Shown here: in pieces, positions 15,501 to 26,620 of the stretch
How the letters are laid out: every line of letters starts with the position of its first letter
Numbering within the stretch: position 1 is the first letter of the stretch
From: Epiperipatus broadwayi
Taxonomy: Eukaryota > Onychophora > Udeonychophora > Euonychophora > Peripatidae
Length of the DNA stretch: 64,000 nucleotides
Direction of reading: 5' to 3'
Assembly (NCBI GenBank): GCA_028023455.1
Contig: JAQFVV010006221.1
Coordinates: forward strand, 4,231,166-4,295,165
Program-made: the position numbers and the translations under genes
The notes under the pieces: generated by a model
What the model saw: only the letters and a program-made list of their open reading frames with translations
What the model was told of the DNA's origin: nothing
Database searches by the model: none

Positions 15501-15730
15501 TGACTATGACAAGAAAGATGATGACTACTACTATGAGTCCTATAACAATGATGAGGACTACAACTACTACTAATATGACAATGATGATAATGATGTATAT
15601 GACTACTATTACTAGTACTACAATGATGACCATGATGATGACTATCATTACTACTACTATAATGATGATGATGACTACTACTACTATGATGATGATGATG
15701 ACTATGCCTAGTATTGCTTCAATTACTACT
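6542..15730. repeat. Type I triplet satellite, segment 3
   Basis: More than 9 kb of uninterrupted ACT/ATG-type satellite. The minus strand reads as AGT/CAT triplets. I found no insertion of unique DNA, no RNA gene and no believable coding sequence. A 96-bp tandem duplication inside it is listed separately. Confidence 0.9.
13271..13462. repeat. 96-bp tandem duplication within satellite
   Basis: The block beginning ATGACTATGATGATGACTGT at 13271 recurs at 13367 with only a few substitutions, a period of 96 bases (32 triplets). The triplet phase is preserved across both copies. Confidence 0.85.
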
Positions 15731-15731
15731 A
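15717..15731. repeat. Target-site duplication, left copy
   Basis: CTTCAATTACTACTA, identical to 21499-21513. The preceding bases differ (G at 15716, T at 21498), so the duplication is 15 bp and defines the element's ends. Confidence 0.88.
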
Positions 15732-15977
15732 GTTTTAAAGTACTTTATTTGATATCATAAGAACATGTATGAAAATACAATTTTAAAACATGTTATAAAA
15801 ACTGATCTACAATTTAGAATTGAAAATTATTAACAAAGTTATTATTATGAATACATGAAATATTTTTACATTAATGTTGAAAAACTGAGGAAAAAAATTA
15901 ATCAATAACAGTAACAATATTAAATACATATATGACAACAAAACTCACTTCCATACAGCAAATATGCTATTCATGTT
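15732..15977 (-). other. LINE 3' UTR with polyadenylation signal
   Basis: Untranslated region between the ORF2 stop and the element's end. AATAAA lies on the minus strand at 15744-15749, 12 bases from the terminal C at 15732. The same arrangement (AATAAA, short spacer, TTTAAA-type end) occurs in the fragments ending at 2187 and 5742 and resembles the start of the window at 1-15, suggesting a conserved tail recognised by the reverse transcriptase. Confidence 0.8.
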
Positions 15978-18900
15978 TCACAGTGGTGTTGGTAATTTGA
16001 TCAAACTCCAAGTGGCTGATACTATATCTGTTGGAGCTAGTGCTTGATCTCTTGTTTTAATTTTTCCTAACTTATTGAGAAAAAGTGATTTAAGTTTACG
16101 AGATGTGGGATTGAATATAAAGTGGCATCTCATAAACCAGAGTGTGTATAGTATAAAGATTGTTACTCTTATTGTTGGAAACAACCCTCTTTGAATATTT
16201 TCTATCAATACTGTCAATGAGCATTTTGGATTATGGGTTATATCAGCAATTAGTTCTCGATATGTTTTGAGAGAAGTACACTGAGAAATAAAATGTTCTG
16301 TTGTTTCTTCTTCTTTATTACATAGTTGACAAATGGCATCTATGTTTGGAGATCTCCATCTTCCAGCCAGAAAAGCATTGGTAGGTAAAGCTCTAAGGTT
16401 GATTTTTATTAGAAAATCTAAGTACTTAGGCTCCAAGTACCAGAATTTAAATTTTTGGATTATAGCTTTATTTGTGATATTAATTAAGCTAATGGGATTT
16501 TCAAAGGGACTGGAATTAGTTGTTATGTAATGTGCTTCCCAATACTTAATTTTAGTTGAGAAAAGGTTTGTAGCAGGTACTTTATGTTTGAATATTGTTT
16601 TTATTAGATTGTTAATGAATTTATTTTTAATAGGAGGTGGAGTGTCTGTAGGTGATATTGGAAGAAACACTTGAAAATTTTCATATGTCATATAAAGTTT
16701 CATTAATGCATTGTGAGTTTTTTGGTAATAGAATGTTGAAATGCAGTGTAATGACAGGCCATTTTGTCTTGAATGTTTTTGCAGACTTTTCATGCTTATT
16801 ACCACTGCCTTTTTATTCCAAATGAGTTTGGTGCAAAAAGAGTTAATTTTTTTCTTAAATGAGTTAGTAAATTTAATGATAGGTGCATAGTAATTTATTT
16901 TTGGGAAAATTAATATGTTAATGAGTGATATTTTACTATGCAATGAAAAATATGCTTTTGAAAGTGAGGTTGTCACCTTTTCAATTGCAGATATTAATTG
17001 TTCTTGTATAATCTTTCTCATTGCATTCATAGACAGATGAATTGGGAGACCAAGAAATTTGTGGGGAGGGGAACTGCAAACTGAATGAATTTGATTACCA
17101 GAAAGTATACTCCAAATAGATGTTTTTTCTTTATTAAATTTTAAACTATAAGCTGCAGAGTAATTTTCTAAAATGGTATACATTAAAGGCAAATGTTTTT
17201 TGGATGGCAAAAAAATGACTATATCATCCATGTATGAAATATGATTGATGGATTGGTTTATGAGGGGTACATATATTCCTGGCAATTTAGATTCTATTTC
17301 TAGTAGGAGGGGGTTAATATATGTGATAAAAAACAGTGAACTAAGGGGAGAGCCTTGTGGTATTGAGTTGTGTGGAGTGAAGTCAGGGGACATTTTGCCA
17401 TTAAGAGTAATGTGTATTTTTCTATTGATGAGCAGGTTTGCTAGAACATACATTATAGGTATTGGAATCTTATGTTGACTAAGCACCTGTAGCAGCTTGT
17501 CCACAGGCACCGAATCGAATGCAGCCTGTATGTCTAATTGAATTGCAATAGGTGCTGATTTTCTAGCTTGTCTTACATCCTCTATTAATATTTTACATAA
17601 CATAAGTGCTTCAGAAGTAGAACATCCTTTTCTAGCAAACTGAAACTTAGACAACCCAGGAAGTATTAGGGGTTGAATTTTGTCTTTTAAAAGAGACTCT
17701 ATTAGTTTGATGATCAGAGGAGACATTGAAATAGGGCGTAGAGGGCGTAGATTATCTAGAGGAGAAGGAAGTGTATTTTTTTTTAGAAAAGGGACCAGTG
17801 ATACTGGATAAAGTTGGTCAATGTTATATATTTGTTTTGATAAATAATTTATCATATTGTGTACTATTGGGATAGTAAAGTGGCTAAGATGTGATAATAA
17901 AAATTTTGGAATTGCATGTGTACCTGGGTGTGTATTGTTGGGAAAAGCGTTCAACTTGAGAGCAATTTCATACTTTGTAATGTTATGTTCTTCTGTGGTA
18001 AAACCAAAGTGAAATGAAGAAAATTTTGGAAAAGGAAATTTTTGGAATCTAGATTTAAAGTGGTAATATATTTGGGGAGTCATGTCTTCCCCAGCAATCA
18101 TTTTTGAATTAAAAATAATAGATGAAGGAGTTAATTTTTTGGGAGTATAACCTAAAGCCCACCGAATATATCCTTTAGACCAGTTATGGGGATTAGCTAG
18201 AAAAATTTTTGCTTTTTTTATAGAGAGATAATCAGCCAGTATGAGTTGGGTTTGCTTGTATTCTTGTTTTAAAAACATTATTGATATAACTGAAGAAGGG
18301 TCACATGAAGTATTTTTTAGTTTTAAGTGTATTGTATCTAACTTATTAACAAGATTAGTGGGAGAACTATTTTTGGAGGTATAATGTTGAATAGTAGAAG
18401 AGATTATGTTAATAAATGATAGCCAGGCCTCTACTGGGTTTAAAGATAGTATGTCTATCTTCTTAAAATAAATATAAATCTCAGAGAGAACAGCTTCAGG
18501 TGTAGTGGATTTTAAAAGAAGACGAGTAGTTTTATTTAGAGGAAGAATTGGTTGATGTTGCATGTGTATTGCAAGTTCCACATTAAGTGCTAAATGATCA
18601 GAGAAAGTTACAGGACATAGAGAGGGATTTATTATGAAATGTAGATCTGGTGAATAGAATACAAGGTCTATTAGAGAGGAGTGTTTTTTAGTGTAGAATG
18701 AAATGGAGTTAGTTGGAAAAAAACCTTCAGCACTCATGAGATTTTTATTAATCAAATGAAGGTATTTTAATGTAAAATTCTTATAAGACATGTTAAAATC
18801 ACCCATGATTATAGTTGGGTAAGAATTTGTAGCTAAAATTAAATTTATTTTATTTATTAATTGGTGAATTAACACTGGCTGATTATATAAATAGAATGTT

Positions 18901-19223
18901 ATTAAATTCACTGTAAAAGAAGAATGATAAAGAATAATTATACTCATATGCTGATCTAAGTACAAAATTTTAAAAGTTTGAAAAGGAGAACAATGATGGA
19001 TGAGAATCCCTACCCCAGCAGCAGCAATATCAGATGTTGAAAATTTACTGTATCCAAATTTACTAAGGTAGAGTTCAGGATTAAATGCTGAATGTACTGA
19101 GCATTTTGTCTCTGTAAATAAAAGGATATGGGGTGAGAATTGCCTTATCCAATTGCTAATTGCATATATTCGCTGGGTAGAGTTAATACCCCTTACATTG
19201 ACTGCTGTAATAGAAAGACCCAT
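15978..19223 (-). CDS. LINE ORF2: endonuclease-reverse transcriptase
   Basis: A 1081-residue protein that nicks target DNA and copies the LINE RNA at the nick (target-primed reverse transcription). An AP-type endonuclease fills about residues 1-215, with Asn9, Glu38 (FTETK), MGDFN (140-144), Asp186 in SLIDLVF and the SDH triad (208-210). The reverse transcriptase lies at about 470-770. It has LRPLRPIS (492-499), catalytic Asp564 with AAFD following, QGSP (623-626) and YMDD (664-667); the usual residue at the second position of that box is Ala, and Met is a tolerated variant. A post-RT region (about 800-845) with IWNKK and FYY motifs resembles L1/Tx1 elements. The zinc knuckle is Cys965, Cys968, His977, Cys982. 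No RNase H domain is seen. The start at 19223 puts the first endonuclease strand directly after the Met, as in relatives. The frame has no break. Confidence 0.95.
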   Translation of the reverse strand: MGLSITAVNVRGINSTQRIYAISNWIRQFSPHILLFTETKCSVHSAFNPELYLSKFGYSKFSTSDIAAAGVGILIHHCSPFQTFKILYLDQHMSIIILYHSSFTVNLITFYLYNQPVLIHQLINKINLILATNSYPTIIMGDFNMSYKNFTLKYLHLINKNLMSAEGFFPTNSISFYTKKHSSLIDLVFYSPDLHFIINPSLCPVTFSDHLALNVELAIHMQHQPILPLNKTTRLLLKSTTPEAVLSEIYIYFKKIDILSLNPVEAWLSFINIISSTIQHYTSKNSSPTNLVNKLDTIHLKLKNTSCDPSSVISIMFLKQEYKQTQLILADYLSIKKAKIFLANPHNWSKGYIRWALGYTPKKLTPSSIIFNSKMIAGEDMTPQIYYHFKSRFQKFPFPKFSSFHFGFTTEEHNITKYEIALKLNAFPNNTHPGTHAIPKFLLSHLSHFTIPIVHNMINYLSKQIYNIDQLYPVSLVPFLKKNTLPSPLDNLRPLRPISMSPLIIKLIESLLKDKIQPLILPGLSKFQFARKGCSTSEALMLCKILIEDVRQARKSAPIAIQLDIQAAFDSVPVDKLLQVLSQHKIPIPIMYVLANLLINRKIHITLNGKMSPDFTPHNSIPQGSPLSSLFFITYINPLLLEIESKLPGIYVPLINQSINHISYMDDIVIFLPSKKHLPLMYTILENYSAAYSLKFNKEKTSIWSILSGNQIHSVCSSPPHKFLGLPIHLSMNAMRKIIQEQLISAIEKVTTSLSKAYFSLHSKISLINILIFPKINYYAPIIKFTNSFKKKINSFCTKLIWNKKAVVISMKSLQKHSRQNGLSLHCISTFYYQKTHNALMKLYMTYENFQVFLPISPTDTPPPIKNKFINNLIKTIFKHKVPATNLFSTKIKYWEAHYITTNSSPFENPISLINITNKAIIQKFKFWYLEPKYLDFLIKINLRALPTNAFLAGRWRSPNIDAICQLCNKEEETTEHFISQCTSLKTYRELIADITHNPKCSLTVLIENIQRGLFPTIRVTIFILYTLWFMRCHFIFNPTSRKLKSLFLNKLGKIKTRDQALAPTDIVSATWSLIKLPTPL

Positions 19224-19492
19224 ATTATCAATTATATAAAATGGTGGGAGAATGATATTTTATAGTTTATTGTATAATGAATGGGACAACTAATATTAGT
19301 AAAAGTATAATAGAATGTGTTAAATAGAAAAGAAAAATTATAATAATACACCACTGTGAAAACAATGAACTTACCCTTGCAAGTGAAGTTCTATTGAGTT
19401 TGTTGTGCATATTTTTGTTCATAAACATGATAATTATTTTCACATTTGGAATTAAATCCAAAAAATTGTCCTGGTTTGAAAGTCTATATGTG
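19224..19492 (-). other. ORF1-ORF2 spacer
   Basis: 269 bases between the ORF1 stop and the ORF2 start. The frames differ, so ORF2 would need reinitiation or internal entry. A small open frame spans most of it (19267-19509) and overlaps the ORF1 end, but it is hydrophobic, AT-driven and matches nothing I recognise, so I do not call it a gene. Confidence 0.6.
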
Positions 19493-21302
19493 TCATTTAT
19501 GCCACTCATCTTGATAGTCTATTTTTAATGGTGCTTCAAAGTCTGTCTCTGTATTTTGAGACATGGTATTTGTTATGATATCCTTAGATTTAGTAGATCT
19601 TCTGTGTACATCCACTCCTGCCATCAGAAGAAGCTGCTCCTGTGTCAATTGATTTGTACTTTGTTTTTGTCTGGTCCAATGAAATGTTGATTCATTAGCC
19701 GGATAATCTGTTTCACCTGTTTTATTTGTGAGTTTTGTTTTTTTTAATGCTGGTGTGGTAGACTTTGTATCATTTTTCTTCGATTTTCTTTCACTATGTT
19801 TGTCAGGTTCATTAGTTTGTATAGGCTCTTGATGCAATGCGGATTTTTTCCTTTTGTGCATTCGTTTCTTAGTCTTTACTTTAATTAATTGGAACTCTTC
19901 ATCAGAGCAAGGAAATGGTAAGGTATCACTCATGTACTCTGTTTCTGTTTTCTCCTGTGAGGTATAAGATTTATTTGGTATAGTATTCATGGAGCTATTT
20001 TGACTAGGATCATCAAAGCTGAGATTTTGCTTATTTGTGTTGTTGTCTTCATTATTGGAAATAAATTCATCAAGGCTGAGATTTTGCATATCTGTGGTTT
20101 TGTCTTCATTATTGGGAATAAGTTCATCAAGGCTGAGATTTTGGATATCTGTGTTGTTGTCTTCATTATTGGGAATAGGTTCATCTACTTTTGTTTTTTC
20201 AGGGTTACTTTGCATGAGTCTGATTTCATTATTAGTTATTGGATCTCTACTGCACTGATGCATTTTTGTTTTTTTAATACCACACTTTTTACAAAAACGG
20301 TTAGGGCATTCTTTGACAAGATGATCTCTGGCTTTACAGAAAAAACACAGGTGAAATGCCTCTGAAAGTAACTATCAAAGGTGAAGAATCTGTTGCATGT
20401 AATGTTGGTATATCTGTTGGTTGCATATTTTTCTTCAATGACATAGTGAAATGAGCAGTATTGGTTAGAACTGGCTGTGTGGCTCTTTTTTCCCATACAT
20501 ATTTAAAGTTGGCCACAGTTCCAACATTTTTTAGTAAATCTTGTAGATCATCAGCTTTAAAGTCTACATGACAGTTCTTAATTTGTCCATTCAAATTTGT
20601 AGGTCTATCAATGTCTATGTAACAAATAAATTTTCCATTAAGAAAGTGAATATGTTTTTCAAATATTTGTTTTTGAGCCACATTATGATATTCTATTGTT
20701 TTATATCTGCTATTAGGATGATCTAGCACTTTGTATATCATTGACCAAAGTTTTTTTTCTGATAGATAAGAATAAAATTCATCAGTAGGAAAATTCATGA
20801 CTGAAGAATTAGTATCTGTTATAGCTATTGTAGACGTTTTAATACTTTTAAATTTTTGAAATGATTTAAGAACTGTTAAAGGAATTGTTTGTATAAATTT
20901 TTCACATACAGAAACATAATCTGTATTACTAGTTGATAATAAATTTGTATTTTCTTGTTCCATTTGTAGTTCATTGTCAAAATTAAAAATTTCTGTTAAA
21001 TTTTCTTCTGTAATTACATTGTTATCTTGTTCAGATTTTTGCTTTAAAATCCTAGCATAAGTTTGTTTAATATTCTTATTTAATTCAATAGAATCAGATG
21101 CCTCAGGCAAATTAGTATTTTTAAATTTATTTCTTGTTTTAGATAAATCAGATAAGGCTTCAGCCATGTTGGATCCAGTTTTTACTTTTGAAAAAGAACT
21201 ATTGTTAACTTTGACTTTTTCTAGATCTTGATAAGAATTATTTTTATCTAAGCTATTATTAGCAATTTTTAAATTAGAATTAGAATCAGAAATATTAGAC
21301 AT
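19493..21302 (-). pseudogene. LINE ORF1 (Gag-like, CCHC), frameshifted
   Basis: ORF1 encodes the RNA-binding nucleocapsid-like partner of ORF2. It starts at 21302 and runs 322 codons to a stop at 20334. The reading then continues in another frame to 19493, where the frame is open upstream past the first knuckle. In that second frame two zinc knuckles follow each other: CX2CX4HX4C (codons from 20347 to 20306) and CX2CX7HXC (20293 to 20252). The change lies between about 20363 and 20348 and is equivalent to one extra base, or two missing, in the sense strand. Together the parts would make roughly 600 residues. The N-terminal part is Asn/Ser/Lys-rich with a folded-looking middle (about residues 130-310). 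The C-terminal part is acidic, with three 19-residue repeats, then a Lys/Arg-rich segment. A programmed shift cannot be excluded, but simple mutation is likelier. Confidence 0.85.
20015..20185 (-). repeat. Three 57-bp tandem repeats inside ORF1
   Basis: Three in-frame copies of a 19-residue unit with the pattern D-E-x-I-x-N-N-E-D, then an NT or TT pair and Q-N-L-S. The copies differ by a few residues each. The repeat lies in the acidic region after the zinc knuckles and is probably disordered. Length variation here between copies of the family would be expected. Confidence 0.88.
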
Positions 21303-21498
21303 TTTAAATCTAATATTCTTCTTTATATTAACAACAATTTTGCTCGAAATAGAGCTTACCTTTAAGTGGAAAATTTCCTTTTTCTTTTGGTATACTTTTC
21401 ACTATCAAATTCAATCAAAAACCAATAAAACTTAAGTCTAAAGCAGGAGCTGAAATGAGTCAACTTTCTCAGTCAAGAGCCAAGATGGCTACCTGCTT
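21303..21498 (-). promoter_or_regulatory. LINE 5' UTR, probable internal promoter
   Basis: About 196 bases between the element's 5' end, fixed by the target-site duplication, and the ORF1 start. LINEs usually carry their promoter here. The first 20 bases contain GCCATCTTGG (complement of 21481-21490), matching the YY1-type core GCCATNTT at +10 to +19 from the element's end. The motif is seen; the binding and promoter role are inferred by analogy with L1. Confidence 0.5.
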
Positions 21499-21513
21499 CT
21501 TCAATTACTACTA
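21499..21513. repeat. Target-site duplication, right copy
   Basis: Second copy of the 15-bp duplication, next to the element's 5' end. It continues into ordinary type I satellite. Confidence 0.88.
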
Positions 21514-24500
21514 CTACTACAACTACTACTGTGACTATAATTACTATTACTACTCCTGCAATGATGACTACTACTACTACAACTAATATGATGAAGACTA
21601 CTATTAATACTACTATTAGTACTACTATTACTAACTAGTACTGCTATTACTATGATGATAAAAATGATGATGATGATAACTACTAGTACCCTTATTTCTA
21701 CTACTACTACTAATAGTACTAATACTATTACTACTACTACTACTATTCTGATGACTACTACTAAGACTACAAGTATTACAATGATGACTACAACTACTAC
21801 TACTATGACTAATACTATTACTACTACTACTTCTACTATGATGACAATGACAATGATGACAACTATTATTATTACAACTACTACTATGATTGCTATTATA
21901 ACTATGCCTACCATGACAACTACTACTACTACTATTACTACTAATACTACTGCTGTACTATTATGACTACAACTATGATGATGATCATGGTGATGACAAC
22001 TATGACTCCTACTATGAATACTACTACTAGTACCACTATGATGAAGATGAGGATGACTACTACAACTACTTCTACTACTATGATGATGACAATGATGACT
22101 ACTATTACTAGTACTACTACTGCTACAATGATTACAATGATTACTACTACTACTAATAATAATAATATGATTATGACTATGATGACAACTATGATGTTGA
22201 TGACTACTACCTTCACAACTATGAATATGACTACTACAGCAACAATGATGATAACTATGACAACTACTACTAATACTATCACTGGAAATACAATAATGAT
22301 CCTACTACTACTGGAAGTATGAGGATGATGATGACTATTACAGTTACTACTATTACTATGACTACTATGAAGACTATGACCACCATGACTACTACTATAA
22401 CTACTACAACTGCTAATGCTACTATGACAATGACTAGTACTACTACTAATATATCTACTACTATGACAATGATGATGGCTATGATTATGACTACTACTAT
22501 GACCACTACAACTATGCCTACTACTACTATGATGATAATAATGATGATGATTATGATGATGACTACTTCTATTACTACTATGTCAATGATAACTATTATT
22601 TATTTCTACTACTGTAACTATGACTACAACTACTATGATGATGACTATGACTACAATGACTACTTCAATGACTATTACTAGTGATACTACTACTACAACT
22701 ATGATGATAACTACAACTGCTACTACTATGATAATGATGATGACTACTACTAGGACTAATATCATGATGATGATGATACTACTACTATGACTGACTATGC
22801 TGATGACAATGATGTCTGCTACTGCTACTACTAGGCCAATGAAAATGACAACAACTACCAATATTGCTATGAATATGCTACTATGATGTTATTGATGACA
22901 GTGATGACTACAATTATGGCTACTACTATAACTACTACTACAATTACTATTATGATTATGATGATGATGACTATGACTATGACTACTACTACTATTATGA
23001 CTACTACTATGACTATGACTAGGCCAATGACTTCAATGATGACTATGACTTCAATGATGACTATGACTACTACTACTACTATGACTACCAATATGACTAT
23101 GACTTCAATGATGACTATGACTACTACTACTACTATGACTACCACTATAAATATTACTACAACAATGATGATAATGACACAAACTACTACTATTAATACT
23201 AAGCCAATTACTGACAATGACAATAATGACAACTATTTCTATTACTACTACTACAACCATGATGATCACAAATATGATTACTTCTACTACTACTACTAAC
23301 ATGACTACAACAATGACGACTATGACAATGATGACTACTAATACTACTTCTACTATGACTGAATACAACTAATACAATGGCAATGATGACTATAACTATG
23401 ACTACTACTATGACTACTACTATTATAAATATGACTAGTAGTACTAACACTACTACTTTTACTACAATGACAATATGATAATGAGTACTACTATTACCAC
23501 CACTACTATGACTAGTTTAATGATGACTATGACTACTACTACTGTGACTTACTGCTATTAAAACTACAACTATCACTATTATGATGATGATGACTACTAC
23601 TATGAATACAATTATAACTATAGTGATTATAAATACAACCACTACCAGTATTACTTCTACTACTATGATGATGTGAATGATGATGATAATAATGATGCTA
23701 TCAATGATGACAACAATGATGATGACCATTACTACTACTACTACCACTACTACTATGATTATGATGATGACCATGACAACTATGATGATTACTACAACTA
23801 CTTTTACTATTATGACTATGACTATGATTACAACTAAGACTATGACTACTACTACTTTTACTATTATGGCTATGACTACAACTAGGTCTATGACTAAGAC
23901 TATGACTATGATAATAACAACAGCAATAACTACTACTACTATTGCTATGATGATGATGATATGATGATAAATCCCTCTACTACAATGAGCACAACTACAC
24001 TGCTGATATGATGATGACAATGATGACTAAAAGTACTACTACTACCACTATGACATTGATGAATACAACTACTACTACTATGTTACTATGACTATGAATA
24101 CTTCTACAATGATGACAATGATTATGACTATGACTTCTACTATGACTACTACTACATTGTTATTACCACTGGGATGATGATGACTGATTACTATTACTAT
24201 TACTGACAATTACTACTACTGCTACTAAAACTATGACATTGATGATGATGACTATTACTTCTCCTCTAATTAATATTATGACAACAACAATGACTATGAC
24301 TACCACTATGATGATTACTATGAATTCTACCACTACCACTAATACCACTAATACTATGATGACCACAACAATGACAGCAATGATGATGATGATTATAATG
24401 ATGACTGCTACTACTAATACTACTATGACAATTATAACTACCACCACTACTACTACTACTGTAACTATGACTACAACTATGACTTGTCATGATGATGACT

Positions 24501-26620
24501 ATGGCTACTACTGACTAATACTAGTAATACTACTACTACAACTTCCACTACTATGATGATGATGACTACTACTACTATGAATAGTACAATGATGATGACA
24601 ATGATGACTATTACTACTATGACTATGGATATGATTATGACTAATACTATGATGACACCAATGATGACTACTACTACTACTACTATGATGATGGAAATGA
24701 TGACAAAGATGACAACAACTATGATTACTACAACTACTACCACTGGTATTACTATGATTATGATGACAATGATGAGTACTACTACTACTATGATGTGGAC
24801 TACAATGATGACTATGAAACTACTACTATTACTATGACAATGAAAATGATGACTACTGCTACAACTAACATGATGACTATGATAATGACACATACTACTA
24901 ATACTAAGATAATGATAACTACTAATACAACTACTACTATGATGGAGATGATGATGACAACTACTATTTCTACTACTACTATGACTATGACTCTGGTGGT
25001 AACTACAATGATGACTACGTCTACTACTAATAATATGACTATGGCTATAATGATGATGATGATTACAACTACTACTTTGTCCAAGAATATGACTATTACA
25101 ATGAAAATGATGATGATGACTGACTAGTACTATGACAATGTCTATGACTATGATTATTAATACTACTACTACAATGATGATGACTACTAACATACTACAA
25201 CCACTATGACTAGTTTGATGACTACAATGACTATGTTGACTATGAATACTACAACTGCTACTACTAATATAACTACTAATATAACTGTCTATAATGACTA
25301 TGATGCCTACTACTATTACTACTACAATAATGACTATGACTACTATAATGACTACCTATCAATACTACTACTACAACAATGTTGATGATGATGATGACTA
25401 CATTGAGTAATACTATTACTACTACTGCTACTAATATAACTGTGCCTATGATGATGACTAAGACAACTACAATGATGACTCCTACTACTTCTATTATCAC
25501 TAAAATTATGACTATGATGATGTTGATAGATACAAGTATTGTTATGACAATGATGATGACTATGATGATGACTAAACACTACTACTATTATGATTATGAC
25601 TATGACTATGATGATGACTACTATTATGACAACTATGACTATGATTAAGACAATGACTATGATAATGATGACAACTACTACCAGTAATAGGAATACAAAT
25701 AATATGACAATGATGATGACTATGACTACAACTACTACTATGATTATGACTATGACAATGATGACAACTACTACCAGTACTAGGAATACAAATAGTATGA
25801 AAATGAGGATGACTATGACTGACTACTACTATGATGTCTAATACTACTACCACTAGAACAGTGATGACAATAAATATTACTACTGCTATGATAATGACAA
25901 CATTGATAATGATGATGACTTCTATTACTACTATATACAACTATGATGACTATGAAAATGACTACTAATACAACTTAAAACATTACTATGAAGACAACTA
26001 TGATTATGACTACTACTAGTACTACTATGACTAACACTACAAATATAATGATGACAACTCCAACAACTACTTCTATTATGACAACAATGATGATGACTAC
26101 TATGAATATTATTACCATGAACACTACAATGACCATGACTACTACTACTGCCATGATAATGATGAGGATGACTGCTACTAAACTAGTACTATGATGATGA
26201 TGACTATGCCTACTATTATGACAATTATTGTGTTGATCTCAATGACTATTACTACTACTACTTCTACAACTATGACTATAACTATGTCAACAACAACCAC
26301 TACAACTATGATTATTACTACAAATAGGATGATGACAATGACAACTACTACTACAACTAATACAAAAATGATGATGACTATGATGACAACTATAACTTCT
26401 AGTACTAATATGACTATGATGACAATGATTATAGCTACTACTACTATTATTAATATGATGATGATGATGACTACTACTATTACTACTACAACTATGATTA
26501 CAATGATGACAATACTACTGACTACCACTACTATGATGATGGTTATGAATACTACTGCTATGATAATGACAAGGATGACAACTGACTACTACTACTCTAA
26601 TGATGATGATGAATATGACC
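21514..26620. repeat. Type I triplet satellite, segment 4
   Basis: ACT/ATG-type satellite resumes immediately after the LINE. It includes a 54-bp duplication (TTCAATGATGACTATG block at about 23047 and 23101) and a 93-bp duplication near 25670. The last ATG-rich stretch ends near 26617, where the texture changes. No gene or unique sequence is visible. Confidence 0.9.
25670..25855. repeat. 93-bp tandem duplication within satellite
   Basis: The block beginning GACAACTACTACCAGTA at 25670 recurs at 25763. The period of 93 bases equals that of the independent duplication at 5211. The second copy diverges towards its right end. Confidence 0.75.

Larger units (their letters stand above)
15732..21498 (-). 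mobile_element. Full-length non-LTR retrotransposon (L1/Tx1-like LINE)
   Basis: A complete 5.77-kb LINE in minus orientation: 5' UTR (about 196 bp), ORF1 with CCHC knuckles, a 269-bp spacer, ORF2, and a 3' UTR of about 246 bp ending AATAAA plus TTTAAAAC without a poly(A) tail. It is bounded by a perfect 15-bp direct repeat, CTTCAATTACTACTA, at 15717-15731 and 21499-21513, which fixes both ends. Type I satellite continues on both sides. The AP-like endonuclease, the YMDD reverse transcriptase and the C-terminal CX2CX8HX4C knuckle place it near the L1/Tx1 group, some members of which are known to insert into microsatellites. The clade assignment is by motif only. ORF2 is open throughout, but ORF1 is frameshifted, so this copy is probably not autonomous. 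Confidence 0.93.

Noticed and set aside
772-15760. Many long open frames of Thr/Met, Val/Ile, Tyr/Asp or Ser/His composition in type I DNA
   Set aside because: They follow directly from ACT/ATG triplets in each of the six frames, overlap on both strands and have no domain; stop-free triplet satellite explains them all.
16333-17478. Plus-strand open frames within ORF2
   Set aside because: Antisense shadows of the strongly supported ORF2.
19267-19509. 80-codon minus-strand frame between ORF1 and ORF2
   Set aside because: Overlaps the ORF1 end, is AT-driven and hydrophobic, and has no recognisable motif; more likely spacer.
20000-20365. Plus-strand frames over the ORF1 repeat
   Set aside because: Antisense of the 57-bp repeats; the repetitive Ile/Phe-rich product is a by-product of the coding strand.
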